Shown here: positions 36,028 to 44,966 of the stretch, in pieces | How positions within the stretch are numbered: position 1 is the first letter of the stretch | How the letters are laid out: each line of letters begins with the position of its first letter | Source: Synechococcus sp. AG-679-C18 | GTDB lineage: Bacteria; Cyanobacteriota; Cyanobacteriia; PCC-6307; Cyanobiaceae | Direction: 5' to 3' | DNA length: 64,000 nt | Assembly: GCA_003210755.1 (NCBI GenBank) | Contig: QCUL01000007.1 | Coordinates: forward strand, 1 to 64,000 | Made by a program: the position numbers and the translations under genes | The notes under the pieces: generated by a model | What the model saw: only the letters and a program-made list of their open reading frames with translations | Told to the model about the DNA's origin: nothing | Databases searched by the model: none

Positions 36028-36453
36028 ATGACAAATTGGTTAATCAAGCTTCTTCCTCTTACAGTTTTATTTGCTATAGGCACCATTGTTCCTCCTTCAA
36101 ATGCACAGATTCAAGGTAATGACGATAGGTTGATTACGATCGAATCTGACACTCAAAGTGCGGACAACATAACGGGTGTGGTCACTGCGTTAGGAAATGT
36201 TCGCATCGTTTATCCAAGTCGTGGAATGGTTGCCACTTCTCGTCAGGCCCAGTATTTCAGCAAGGAAGCATTGCTTATTTTAAGTGGCGACGTAGATGTA
36301 GTACAAGAGGATGGTAATACAATCAGCGCGGAAAGTATTACGTACAACTTGGATGATGAACGTGCCGAGGCCAATCCCTCTTCGGGTCAGCAAGTTCAGT
36401 CAACTCTTCTTTTGAACCAGAACTCTTCCCCGCAAACTCCATTAACGCCATGA
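36028..36453 (+). CDS. lptA: LptA-like lipopolysaccharide transport periplasmic protein
   Basis: 141 residues from ATG 36028 (MTNWLIKLLPLTVLF...), giving a clean signal peptide ending near PPSNA; the track start at 35998 is less likely. The mature part is an OstA/LptA beta-jellyroll: LITIESDTQSADNITGVVTALGNVRI, then MVATSRQAQYFSKEALLILSGDVDVVQEDG and the AESITYNLDDERA strand. LptA bridges the periplasm, carrying LPS from the LptBFG extractor to the outer membrane. The polar tail is variable. It overlaps lptB by four bases. Confidence 0.88.
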   Translation: MTNWLIKLLPLTVLFAIGTIVPPSNAQIQGNDDRLITIESDTQSADNITGVVTALGNVRIVYPSRGMVATSRQAQYFSKEALLILSGDVDVVQEDGNTISAESITYNLDDERAEANPSSGQQVQSTLLLNQNSSPQTPLTP

Positions 36454-37178
36454 GTTTGAGTCTTGATGAGGTGTCTCTAACCCTTGGAGGTAGGACCTTG
36501 GTTCGCCAACTTTCACTCACCTTGATGCCCGGTGAAGTGATTGGCTTGCTGGGACCGAATGGGGCTGGCAAGACGACCAGTTTTAATTTAGTGATTGGAT
36601 TATTACGGCCTGATATCGGTCAGGTACTTCTTGATGGTCACCCCGTAGCTGATCTATCGATGCCACAGAGAGCTCGTCTTGGAATCGGTTATTTGCCGCA
36701 GGAGCCAAGTGTGTTTAGGCAGCTGACAGTTCGTCAAAATCTTGAATTGGTGTTGGCACAAAGTGGCTTATCGAAAGCGGATAGCCGTGATCGCTTGCAT
36801 CAATTAATTGAGGATTTTCATCTAACTCCGTTCATTAATCGTTCTGGCTTCCAGTTATCAGGTGGTGAGCGCAGACGATGTGAGGTGGCTCGTGCACTAG
36901 CTGTCGGTCTAGAGGGTCCGCGCTATTTGCTTCTCGATGAACCTTTCGCAGGCGTTGACCCTTTGGCGGTGGCTGACCTACAGCAACTGATCCATGGTTT
37001 ACGTAAACGAGGAATGGGTATTCTCATTACGGATCACAATGTTCGTGAAACACTTGCGATCACTGACAGGGCTTACATTTTGACAGATGGCAGCATTCTT
37101 GCTTCTGGGCGATCTGATGAGGTCGCACATGACCCGCTCGTTAGACGTCACTACCTCGGAGAGGGCTTTCAGCTTTGA
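36450..37178 (+). CDS. lptB: LPS export ABC transporter ATPase LptB
   Basis: 242 residues. Powers LPS extraction with LptF/LptG. Walker A LLGPNGAGKTT, Q-loop YLPQEPSVFR (typical LptB), signature LSGGERRR, Walker B YLLLDEPFAGVDP and switch ITDHNVRET are all present. ATGA overlaps join it to lptA upstream and to the permease downstream. Confidence 0.95.
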   Translation: MSLSLDEVSLTLGGRTLVRQLSLTLMPGEVIGLLGPNGAGKTTSFNLVIGLLRPDIGQVLLDGHPVADLSMPQRARLGIGYLPQEPSVFRQLTVRQNLELVLAQSGLSKADSRDRLHQLIEDFHLTPFINRSGFQLSGGERRRCEVARALAVGLEGPRYLLLDEPFAGVDPLAVADLQQLIHGLRKRGMGILITDHNVRETLAITDRAYILTDGSILASGRSDEVAHDPLVRRHYLGEGFQL

Positions 37179-38353
37179 AAAGTGAAAAGTTACTCGCAGT
37201 TCAAGATCGATTCCGGAATATTTTGCAACGTATTCCACTTATCGACCGTTGGTTGTTGGGTGAACTGATAGGACCTCTGTTGTTTGCACTCACAGCATTC
37301 ACTGTTGTGTCTCTTTCTGTCGGAGTGATGTTCGACCTAGTTAGGAAGATTGTTGAGTCAAATCTTCCTTGGACGATAGCGGTTCAGGTTCTAATGCTTC
37401 GGTTGCCAAGTTTTTTAGTTATTTCCTTCCCGATGGCCACCTTAATGGCATCGCTTCTTGCTTACAGCCGTCTTTCTGCTAATAGTGAACTTACGGCTCT
37501 ACGTAGCGTAGGAGTAACAGCTAGTCGGATGATTGCTCCAGCAATTGCTTTGGCTCTATTGATGACATGTCTTTCATTTCTTTTCAATGATGTGATCGTT
37601 CCACGTACGAATCGTTCGGCAGAATTTACGCTTCAACGTGCGCTTGGAAAGGCAATAGCAGCTGAGAAGGGAGATAACATTGTGTATTCACGATTTGGCC
37701 GAGTTGTTAGTCCTGATGGTGATGTAGGTAATGGATTAACTCAATTATTTTATGCACGTGAATTTCAAGATGGCACGATGATCGATGTTACTGTTTTAGA
37801 TTTTTCTAGGTTTGGCTTCACCCAGATGCTTGTTGCCGATAAAGCTAATTGGAACGAAAAACAGGCAAAATGGGAATTCAAAGAAGGAAAAATTCTTACA
37901 CTTTCTCCTTCTGGAAGCACAACATCGGCTGATTTTGATCGCTACCTTTATCCGCTTAGTCCAGCTCCACTTCGTATCGCTAGATTACCCAAAGATGCTA
38001 ATAATATGACAGTATCTGAAGCAATTGAAGCCGAGAGACTTCTTTCAGACGCTGGAGATCGGAAGGAAGCTCGAAGACTCAGAGTTCGTATCCAAGAAAA
38101 ATTTACAGTTCCAATGGCTTGTCTTGTCTTCGGATTGATAGGTTCAAGCTTAGGAGCGAAACCTAACAGTCGCACTAGTCGCAGTCAGGGTTTTGGTATA
38201 AGCGTGGTATTGATTTTCGTCTACTACGTGTTGAGTTTCAGCTTTAGCTCTTTGGGTGTCAAGGGAACGTTGGCCCCCTTGATTGCTGCCTGGGCACCAG
38301 TGTTGATATCCCTCACTGGAGGCGGATTTTTGTTGCGTCAAGCAAGTCGGTAA
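37175..38353 (+). CDS. LPS export permease, LptF/LptG (YjgP/YjgQ) family
   Basis: 392 residues, TTG start overlapping the lptB stop by four bases. Three N-terminal membrane helices (IDRWLLGELIGPLLFALTAF..., MLRLPSFLVISFPMATLMASLLAYSRLS with the coupling sequence SELTALRSVGVT), a periplasmic beta-jellyroll at about 140-290, and three C-terminal helices. Only one permease gene is present here, as usual in cyanobacteria, so it may work as a homodimer. LptF versus LptG cannot be told apart from sequence alone. Confidence 0.92.
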   Translation: MKSEKLLAVQDRFRNILQRIPLIDRWLLGELIGPLLFALTAFTVVSLSVGVMFDLVRKIVESNLPWTIAVQVLMLRLPSFLVISFPMATLMASLLAYSRLSANSELTALRSVGVTASRMIAPAIALALLMTCLSFLFNDVIVPRTNRSAEFTLQRALGKAIAAEKGDNIVYSRFGRVVSPDGDVGNGLTQLFYAREFQDGTMIDVTVLDFSRFGFTQMLVADKANWNEKQAKWEFKEGKILTLSPSGSTTSADFDRYLYPLSPAPLRIARLPKDANNMTVSEAIEAERLLSDAGDRKEARRLRVRIQEKFTVPMACLVFGLIGSSLGAKPNSRTSRSQGFGISVVLIFVYYVLSFSFSSLGVKGTLAPLIAAWAPVLISLTGGGFLLRQASR

Positions 38354-38380
38354 GCAAACGCGTCAGAATCAAGATGTTGG

Positions 38381-39328
38381 ATGATGAAATTGCTCATGCT
38401 GTTGGCTGGGATGGATCCTGTTCTCGGGCTCGGATTGCTGGCGTTTGTATTGCTGTTGTTGACTCTGCCTTTGGCTTTCTGGAAAGTCAGCTCGGAGAAA
38501 ACTTCAGGCATGGTGACGCTCTTCATCGCAGCAGCGAATCTTGCTCTGACAGCTCAGCTCGTCCTTCGTTGGTGGCAGTCGGGTCATTTCCCAATTAGCA
38601 ACCTTTATGAATCGCTTTGTTTTCTTGCCTGGGCTTGCACGCTTACGCAGCTGCTGGTTGAGCGATCCTGGCCTACACCGATCGTTGCAGCATCAGCCAC
38701 TCCCATGGGGTTGGGTTGTATTGCTTTTGCTAGTTTTGCCCTTCCAGATCAGCTGCAGTTAGCCTCCCCCCTCGTTCCAGCCCTACGGTCCAGCTGGCTT
38801 GTTATGCATGTAAGCGTGATTATGGTGAGTTATGCAGCTTTGCTTGTTGGTTCACTGTTGTCAGTGGCTGTTTTGGTCTCTGATAGGGGTCATGCTTTAG
38901 AGCTACGCAGCAGCTCTATCGGAAGTGGTGGTTATCGACGAGCGGCGCTGGTCACGACAGGCGGGAGCGTCAGTAATACTGAGTTTCAGTTGTCTTCAGT
39001 TCAATTCAGTCGAAATGAACTACTTGATAGTCTAAGTTACCGAACAATCACTGTAGGTTTTTTACTTCTTACTGTTGGAATTATAAGCGGTGCTGTCTGG
39101 GCTAATGAAGCTTGGGGAAGCTATTGGAGTTGGGACCCCAAGGAAACTTGGGCATTGATTTGTTGGTTGGTTTATGCAGCATATTTACATACTCGACTGA
39201 GTCGAGGCTGGCAGGGCAGACGCCCTGCTCTCGTTGCGAGTGTAGGTCTCATTGTGATAGGTGTTTGTTATATCGGAGTCAATTTGCTTGGAATTGGTCT
39301 TCATAGTTATGGCTGGTTTTTTGGATAG
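38381..39328 (+). CDS. ccsA: cytochrome c biogenesis protein CcsA (system II)
   Basis: 315 residues with about eight membrane helices. The heme-handling WWD motif is intact: [16 protein letters not shown] near residue 245. With Ccs1 (not in the window) it exports heme and attaches it to apocytochromes c and f at the thylakoid lumen. The start at ATG 38381 (MMKLLML) is plausible; a later ATG at 38411 (MDPVLGLG) is an alternative. Last gene of the typA run. Confidence 0.93.
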   Translation: MMKLLMLLAGMDPVLGLGLLAFVLLLLTLPLAFWKVSSEKTSGMVTLFIAAANLALTAQLVLRWWQSGHFPISNLYESLCFLAWACTLTQLLVERSWPTPIVAASATPMGLGCIAFASFALPDQLQLASPLVPALRSSWLVMHVSVIMVSYAALLVGSLLSVAVLVSDRGHALELRSSSIGSGGYRRAALVTTGGSVSNTEFQLSSVQFSRNELLDSLSYRTITVGFLLLTVGIISGAVWANEAWGSYWSWDPKETWALICWLVYAAYLHTRLSRGWQGRRPALVASVGLIVIGVCYIGVNLLGIGLHSYGWFFG

Positions 39329-39511
39329 TCGATTTAATCGAAACGACTTGATTCTAGGAATACTTTTAAAGAGATTCCAGACGATCGTTCAAATTATAAT
39401 TTTTAGTTCTAATACTATAAAGATAGGCATCGTTTATTTGTTAGTTATAAAATATGTTATTAATATTAGATGCCTCATGATCATGCCTCTTATTGATTCA
39501 AAGCAATTGAA

Positions 39512-41065
39512 ATGAAGTTGTCAAGTTTGTTATTTACTACTATTCCACCTTTTTTTAAGGACTGGAGAAATCAAGTTTGGCAATTAATATTTAGTTTTTC
39601 TCTCGTTGTTGTCGTAATTCTACCTTTCATTCTCAATGTTCAACTTTATAATGATGATTGGGGAAGGGCTGATGGTGGAGCATTTCGTTGGGAAACTGAT
39701 GGACGTATTGTGGCTACATTTTTGTATAGAGTTGCTCATTTAGGCGGTTCTCGAACAGTTTATGAACATCCTTTGGGTTCCTTAATTTGTATTCCATTAA
39801 TGTTACTGGGAGGTGTTTTGACTGCATTACTCTTTCAGCGGAGATCATTGATTTGGATTGGAGTATTTTCGGTTTTTCTATTTGGACAACCGTATTTTTT
39901 GGAAAATCTTTCCTACTCTTTCGATTCCCCGTTGATGGTTTTGTCTGTAGTTATGGGATTGACAGCTGCTTGGTTATGCACAAGTAGTATGAACGAGTAT
40001 GGAATGATCATTGCCGGTAGTTTGTTATCTCTTTCTTTATTAATTTATCAACCTGCTAATAATGCATTCTGGATACCAATTTGTATGATTGTTATTTATT
40101 CATTCGGCAACTCAGGCCCTAATTCGAGATCTTATCTAGGTTTAAATATTTCTATAAAACAGTTGTTGTTTAGAGCTTTAGCAATAGAAATAAGTTCTTT
40201 AATGATGTATAAATTTATATTTACTCCAATATTTGTTCTGAGTGATTATGCCCAGCACATTCAAAGATTACCTGCTTCCGGTGAGATCTTTTCTGTAGTC
40301 TTAAGAAATTTCATATTATTTTGTAGTCATATAGCTAGTAATTCTTTCGAGTCATCGCTTGGTATAATGTTGATTATATATATTATTGTCTCAATTATTT
40401 TTATTTCTTTTAAACGCTTAAATCTATATAGCCTTATGCAATCGATTCTATTCTTGTTTGTTTTAGCATTATCACAAGGTTTAGTTTTAACAGTTGTTGT
40501 AAGTGCTCTTTCACCTCGAACATATATAGGAATCGGTGTTTTTCTTGCATCTTTGGCACCTATGGCATGGGATACTATTCATCACTCTATGTGCTTGTCA
40601 TCTATTACTATTTGGCTTCGAAGGATATATCTAGGTATCTTGACTGCAACACTATGTGGTTTGATCAGTTGTTCATTTGCATACGGAAGTGCGTACCGAT
40701 CTCAAAATGAATTGAATGCTTTCTATAGGCAGACAATTGCTAATGAAATCTTAGCTAGCAATTTAGTAATTCATCAAGATATAACCAAAATGGCAATCCT
40801 TGGCCAGTCTCCATTATCACCAATATTAAGTACTACTATAAAAAGCTATCCATTTTTTTCGGACTTAATTAATTCTTTTGGTGGTGATTCTAGAGGTATT
40901 CGTCTTTTTAAATATTATGGTTTAAAACTTAATCGTATAGCACAATCTGAGTTAATTAACGATGGTTTTACTGAGACTTCATCTAGTTTAGTTATTAAAA
41001 GACCTAATTATACTATTTATAACTTTAAGAATGCAATTATCGTTTCATTCTCAAAAATTCCTTAA
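39512..41065 (+). CDS. GtrII-like membrane glucosyltransferase
   Basis: 517 residues with about ten membrane helices. The first periplasmic loop has YNDDWGRADGGAFRWETDGR, matching the DD...GR pattern of the Glucos_trans_II (GtrII, PF14264) family. These proteins move glucose or a similar sugar from an undecaprenyl carrier onto O-antigen or another surface glycan in the periplasm. The C-terminal ~130 residues are periplasmic. Composition is strongly AT-rich compared with ccsA directly upstream, suggesting acquisition or fast change as for surface-glycan genes. No GtrA/GtrB flippase or carrier synthase is adjacent. Confidence 0.72.
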   Translation: MKLSSLLFTTIPPFFKDWRNQVWQLIFSFSLVVVVILPFILNVQLYNDDWGRADGGAFRWETDGRIVATFLYRVAHLGGSRTVYEHPLGSLICIPLMLLGGVLTALLFQRRSLIWIGVFSVFLFGQPYFLENLSYSFDSPLMVLSVVMGLTAAWLCTSSMNEYGMIIAGSLLSLSLLIYQPANNAFWIPICMIVIYSFGNSGPNSRSYLGLNISIKQLLFRALAIEISSLMMYKFIFTPIFVLSDYAQHIQRLPASGEIFSVVLRNFILFCSHIASNSFESSLGIMLIIYIIVSIIFISFKRLNLYSLMQSILFLFVLALSQGLVLTVVVSALSPRTYIGIGVFLASLAPMAWDTIHHSMCLSSITIWLRRIYLGILTATLCGLISCSFAYGSAYRSQNELNAFYRQTIANEILASNLVIHQDITKMAILGQSPLSPILSTTIKSYPFFSDLINSFGGDSRGIRLFKYYGLKLNRIAQSELINDGFTETSSSLVIKRPNYTIYNFKNAIIVSFSKIP

Positions 41066-41988
41066 TTCATTTAATTATCCTTTCTAATCATATGTCCTAT
41101 CTTTTGCTTTCAATGTTTTTGAATTATGATCATTTTTACTTTTAAGAATCAAGATCAAATGAGTAATGCTTTTAAAGAACATTTAATATAGTGGTTTCAA
41201 GTGTTCAAAATTGATTGCATTAATGCAGAGCTTATCTACAAATAGTAATTCATTCGGCTCGGCTTTTATAATTAAAAGCTATATTAGCTTTTAATTTATT
41301 TAAAAAATAAGTATTATTTTGTGTATATTATGTTGATTGAACGGATTTGTTATTTATACTTTGTGAGAATGATATAGTTTATTGTGAAACTCGGAAATCT
41401 CATATAATTTTCAGCCATTATAATGAATTATTTAATAAAAATTTGTTGTTTGTATTATTAAAAATATTAGTTCTAAAAGATTTTGATGTAAGTTATTGAC
41501 TTTTTGGCTTGACATTAATTTCAAATTTTTCTATAGCTTTAATTATGTTCGAATGTAAAATGATTCTGTTCTCTGTTTTAGCCTTTTTTTAAAAGTAGAG
41601 TTATGTGAATAATTAGGTTCTCAGATCAATTTTTGTCTCAATGATTGAATAGTTTAACTTTGATCAACAGATAATATGCTTTATTCCTTTCGGTTTATTC
41701 CATTATAAATTTATAATTAATCTGATGACTTTTTTGAGAATGTTATAAATTAATCAGTATTGTGTTATGAATTATTTTAAAATGTATCATTAATTTATGG
41801 CACTTTTATGGATAAACTCTAATATATATGCTTTTTGTCTTTTGATAATATCTGTATATGCGTTGGCTTAGGTCTTTCAAATTGTTGTTAATGTAGATTA
41901 CTCAATTATTCATAAATCATTTGTACAATTGTTTGGATTTTATTCTCTAGCATGTGATTAATACGGCATAATGGGTCTATAGATAGAT
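41066..41988. other. long AT-rich spacer
   Basis: About 920 bases, the longest empty stretch in the right half. Only very short frames are found (for example 23 codons from ATG 41224). It contains the perfect inverted repeat at 41270-41296. No RNA gene or mobile-element end recognised. Confidence 0.55.
41270..41296. terminator. perfect AT-rich inverted repeat, possible bidirectional terminator
   Basis: AATTAAAAGCTA-TAT-TAGCTTTTAATT, 12-base arms with a 3-base loop, followed by TATTTAA. The A and T tracts on both sides would let it work in either direction, although the stem is AT-rich. Confidence 0.45.
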
Positions 41989-42432
41989 ATGAATTTTATA
42001 AAGGGCATCGAATTAGCTGTTTCATTTCTTTTTCTAACTGGTGTCACTAGTTGCGAATACAGAGCCTCTTCAATGGAGCAGGCTCAATTAGCTTGCGATC
42101 AGTGGGAAAAGTTAGGAATAAAGGCTTCAGGAACCGTTACGATTCAGCCAGAGCAAACGCAAAAGATGGAACGTGCTTGGGATATTGATACTCAATATAA
42201 CTCGGCTTATGCAGAGAATTGGTTGTTTGTCGAGGAGAAGAGACGAGAGTGGATGTCTAAACCCCAAACTCATGAGTTCACCTCATTGCATTCGAGAGAA
42301 TGTGTGTTGGATAAAAAAACTCAGTATGTCTTAGGAAAAGAGAATAAAGAAATAGCAAGTGGCAACTTCAAGTGGATGGATAATGAGGGTGAATGGGAAA
42401 TCGTTAAGCGTTTTCCCTATAATGCCCTTTAA
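41989..42432 (+). CDS. putative lipoprotein, hypothetical
   Basis: 147 residues. A signal sequence with lipobox-like end (FLFLTGVTSC, Cys near residue 22) predicts a lipid-anchored envelope protein. The mature part is polar: ACDQWEKLG, then IQPEQTQKMERAWDID and a C-terminal EWEIVKRFPY. Two further Cys (in LACDQ and RECVL) could form a disulfide. No named family. It is isolated by spacers on both sides. Confidence 0.65.
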   Translation: MNFIKGIELAVSFLFLTGVTSCEYRASSMEQAQLACDQWEKLGIKASGTVTIQPEQTQKMERAWDIDTQYNSAYAENWLFVEEKRREWMSKPQTHEFTSLHSRECVLDKKTQYVLGKENKEIASGNFKWMDNEGEWEIVKRFPYNAL

Positions 42433-42632
42433 ACTGTCTAATTTTATTTTTTTGCAAGAAATTTTTTTAATGATATTAATGTTTAACTTAGGCGTTCTTA
42501 AATTGGAAGTCAAAAATTTCTAAAATCCTGAAAAGTTTATTCTGAACTGGTATTCGTGATTTCACAAAAATAACAACAATCAGCATAATTTTTGGTTTCT
42601 TGTTTAAATGATTGAAATGAATTACTTCTGAT

Positions 42633-43169
42633 TTAATAATCATTATTAAGCTTATAGATGCTCAGTCTTAAAACAGGCCCTAGTGATTTTGATGGTATTG
42701 ATAATTTTGAATCAGGATAAAAACTTGATGACCATTCGTAAATACCTTGTCTTGGGTTATTGCTTGGAATTACAACGCTTGCAGTTTGGCCAGGTTTAAT
42801 TGATGGAGTAAAGATAATCCTAATAGATTTTTGTTTATCATCTATCTTTATTTTTGCTAGTCCAGTTTTTCCCTTTTTACGTAAATTATAAGGGCCTTCA
42901 TAGACTGATGTTTTTGATGTTTGCCAATCCCAGGTTTGTGTTCCACTAATTTGTAACAGTGAGATCTGTTTCAAATTTGCTCCTGCATCTCTCGGTAATT
43001 CAAATGAAATAACAGGGTATGATCGTTGATATGCATTTTTATATGCACTATTAATGGATATATTAGTAGGAGGATTAGTAAAAAATTCTTGCCCATTTAA
43101 CTCTACTGCAATTGATGCAGAGGGTTGTATCGCTAAAACGAGAAGTGTATATAGTGAATTTTTTGTCAT
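42633..43169 (-). CDS. DUF2808 family secreted protein
   Basis: 178 residues with a signal peptide (SLYTLLVLAIQPSASIAVEL). The mature part shows the DUF2808 order: FFTNPPTNISIN, YPVISFELPRDAGANLKQISL, GTQTWDWQT, then IRIIFTPSIKPGQTASVVI and PRQGIYEWSSSFYP. DUF2808 is a cyanobacterial exported beta-rich family of unknown role. AGGAG lies about 14 bases before the ATG, an unusual visible Shine-Dalgarno for this region. A possible small gene lies just upstream. Confidence 0.82.
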   Translation of the reverse strand: MTKNSLYTLLVLAIQPSASIAVELNGQEFFTNPPTNISINSAYKNAYQRSYPVISFELPRDAGANLKQISLLQISGTQTWDWQTSKTSVYEGPYNLRKKGKTGLAKIKIDDKQKSIRIIFTPSIKPGQTASVVIPSNNPRQGIYEWSSSFYPDSKLSIPSKSLGPVLRLSIYKLNNDY

Positions 43170-43174
43170 TGATA

Positions 43175-43384
43175 TTATGATCTCCTAATTAGTATGTAAA
43201 TTGGGCTGTTTATTCTAACCTCTTGATTTCTATGCTTTCGTTTGTTTTTGTTTTTTGTATCATTTTTTACATGCTTCTCAATGGATCTTGTAGGGTAACC
43301 TGTGCTGAATACTATTCTTTTAGTGGAGATTGCTTTTTCGATAACTAATTTCATTTGTCGTTTGCCTGTTACTTTTTTAGTCAT
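43175..43384 (-). CDS. possible small basic protein (69 aa)
   Basis: Lys/Arg-rich product (MKLVIEKAISTKRIVFSTGYPTR region), ending five bases before the DUF2808 start. MTKKVTGKRQ opens it, and a second ATG at residue 11 is possible. Composition could reflect a nucleic-acid-binding peptide or a chance frame in AT-rich DNA. No family recognised. Confidence 0.3.
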   Translation of the reverse strand: MTKKVTGKRQMKLVIEKAISTKRIVFSTGYPTRSIEKHVKNDTKNKNKRKHRNQEVRINSPIYILIRRS

Positions 43385-43933
43385 TTATTTATTAACGAAA
43401 TTATCTCATAGAATTCTTATTCCCTTAACATTAAGTTATCAGCGTCTTTGATTCGATTGAACTATTGATATTCTATTCTATTTCTTATGAAAAGGTCAAT
43501 AGTCTCAATTATCACACCTATACAGTTTGTCGAAGCGTAATTTTAAGTCAGCTCGGTTTGGATATCTGAGCAATTTCTCTACTGCAAAGAGTCGTTCCCT
43601 GGGCAGTAGGGAAATTCAGTCATAATGAGCTGTGTTGACTCTTGAATGAGTTTTCAATAGCTCATTTTTTATCCCCTTTTTTGTCCTTTATCTTGATTAA
43701 TTAAGTATTGTTGATTTTAATTTATTTGTAAATCTTACTGATTTCCAACCCTTTCTTCCACTTCTACGAACTTGCTTCATATTTATTTTTTATTAACTAT
43801 TATTTTTTTGTGATGATCGAGAGTAGGCCTTACTATCAATTATCAAATTCAATATAGGTAAATATTTGTTGATAGCTCTTTTATCTTGTCAAGCTATCAG
43901 GGATTGTGTATAATATTGCTTATAACGTAATCA
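43385..43933. other. intergenic region with candidate small RNA
   Basis: About 550 bases without a gene. The middle holds two stable hairpins, listed separately; the rest is AT-rich. Confidence 0.5.
43555..43670 (+). ncRNA. candidate small RNA with terminator
   Basis: TTTCTCTACTGC (43574-43585) pairs over 12 positions (one T-G) with GCAGTAGGGAAA (43603-43614). AATGAGCT (43624-43631) pairs with AGCTCATT (43659-43666), followed by TTTT. The second hairpin plus T tail resembles a terminator with a long loop. No ORF runs through it. The 5' end is not determined. Confidence 0.45.
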
Positions 43934-44173
43934 ATGTTTATGGTGCCAGGTGAGAAAGATTTTTTACATTATTCAAGAAAAGAAATGGTTGATGCGCTCT
44001 CTTCCAAATGGAGTTCTATCCGTTCTGAATCTAAAATTGATAGGCATTTATCTGTTGAGCAGTTTAGAGACCTTGCCCGTACAGAAACGGATGATGAGCT
44101 TTTGTTTGATTGTTATAATTCTGCTAATAATGAAGGTATCTCTTTAAGCGAATTTATGGATCGTTACGTTTAA
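43934..44173 (+). CDS. hypothetical protein (79 aa)
   Basis: Soluble and charged, with helices MVDALSSKWSSI and SVEQFRDLARTETDDELLFDCYNSANN followed by ISLSEFMDRYV. The Asp-rich DDELLFD...NNEG region loosely recalls an EF-hand-like loop but has no complete motif. Its charge pattern supports real coding. No function assigned. An overlapping frame at 43950 is a shadow. Confidence 0.55.
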   Translation: MFMVPGEKDFLHYSRKEMVDALSSKWSSIRSESKIDRHLSVEQFRDLARTETDDELLFDCYNSANNEGISLSEFMDRYV

Positions 44174-44238
44174 TTTTTGTACTCGATTCTTCTATCATTA
44201 TTATTTAAGTCAATTCATAGTTTTATAGAATATGTTTG

Positions 44239-44535
44239 TCAATCATTTGCCAAGCCGTCCAATCCGTAAAGGACATGAGATATCTCCCCAACGTCTACCC
44301 AACGAATTTGTTCATCATCCACATCAATGACTTGGATGATTTTGTTTCCACTTGCGTCTCTAGCTTCTTGATCGCATGACATGATTTGTCCCATCCACCA
44401 ACCTTGATCACGCTTGAGATCAACCTGATTTTCTCCTTTGATAATGATGTAATCACCTGGCTTTACACCTAGAAATGCTGGGTATGCAACCTGACCAAAT
44501 GGAAATGGTGTTCGTCCCCTTCCTTGGTTATTCAT
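44239..44535 (-). CDS. DUF3104 family protein
   Basis: 98 residues. VKPGDYIIIKGENQVDLKRDQGWWMGQIMSC..., GNKIIQVIDVDDEQIRWVDVGEISHVLYG fits DUF3104, a family found almost only in marine picocyanobacteria, with a small SH3-like beta-barrel look and no known role. AGGAGG stands seven bases before ATG, a perfect Shine-Dalgarno that is rare in this window. The ~120-base leader holds a hairpin listed below. Confidence 0.85.
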   Translation of the reverse strand: MNNQGRGRTPFPFGQVAYPAFLGVKPGDYIIIKGENQVDLKRDQGWWMGQIMSCDQEARDASGNKIIQVIDVDDEQIRWVDVGEISHVLYGLDGLAND

Positions 44536-44618
44536 AATTTCCTCCTAATCTTCCTCTGCTCTAACCCAGGCTCGCTGAAAAAGCTAGTTTTGATAGCGAA
44601 ATATGAAGCAAATCTAAA

Positions 44619-44645
44619 GAGCCGGTTTGTTTCCGGCATTTGTTT
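44619..44645 (-). ncRNA. Yfr2-like hairpin in the DUF3104 leader
   Basis: The minus strand reads AAATGCCGGAAACAAACCGGC: a GCCGG/CCGGC stem enclosing GGAAACA-type sequence. GGAAACA in or beside a stem-loop is the mark of the Yfr2-Yfr5 small RNA family of picocyanobacteria. It could be a leader element or the core of a separate small RNA. Confidence 0.4.
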
Positions 44646-44664
44646 GGACTCCAGCATTTTGTTC

Positions 44665-44670
44665 ATTATA
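44665..44670 (-). promoter_or_regulatory. -10 box of DUF3104/Yfr2-like transcript
   Basis: TATAAT on the minus strand at 44670-44665, about 20-50 bases upstream of the hairpin. Transcription would start near 44658 and give a leader of about 120 bases. Confidence 0.45.
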
Positions 44671-44966
44671 TATATTGTTTGATATTTTCTCTTTTAAAAA
44701 TATTAACCGAATTCTACCTTGTATTTTAATCTCTACTATTTATATTTCATTTGTCTGGGGCTCCTCGAACTTATAGCAAACCTTTGAATATCACGTATGC
44801 TTTTTAGCTGATGCAACGTTTACTCTTTTCATAATTCTATGTATAGCTTGTATCGGATGCGGACTTGCATTTTTCTATTTATCTTCTAGTTTTATTTGCT
44901 TATATTTTGCATTGTCTAATTATAATTTTTGTTTGATCTAGCCTTGTTGTGAGGTTTTCTTCTGTT

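Larger units (their letters stand above)
44536..44966. other. intergenic region with DUF3104 promoter
   Basis: About 430 bases between two minus-strand genes. It holds the DUF3104 promoter and leader at the left end; the rest is AT-rich with no supported gene. Confidence 0.5.
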
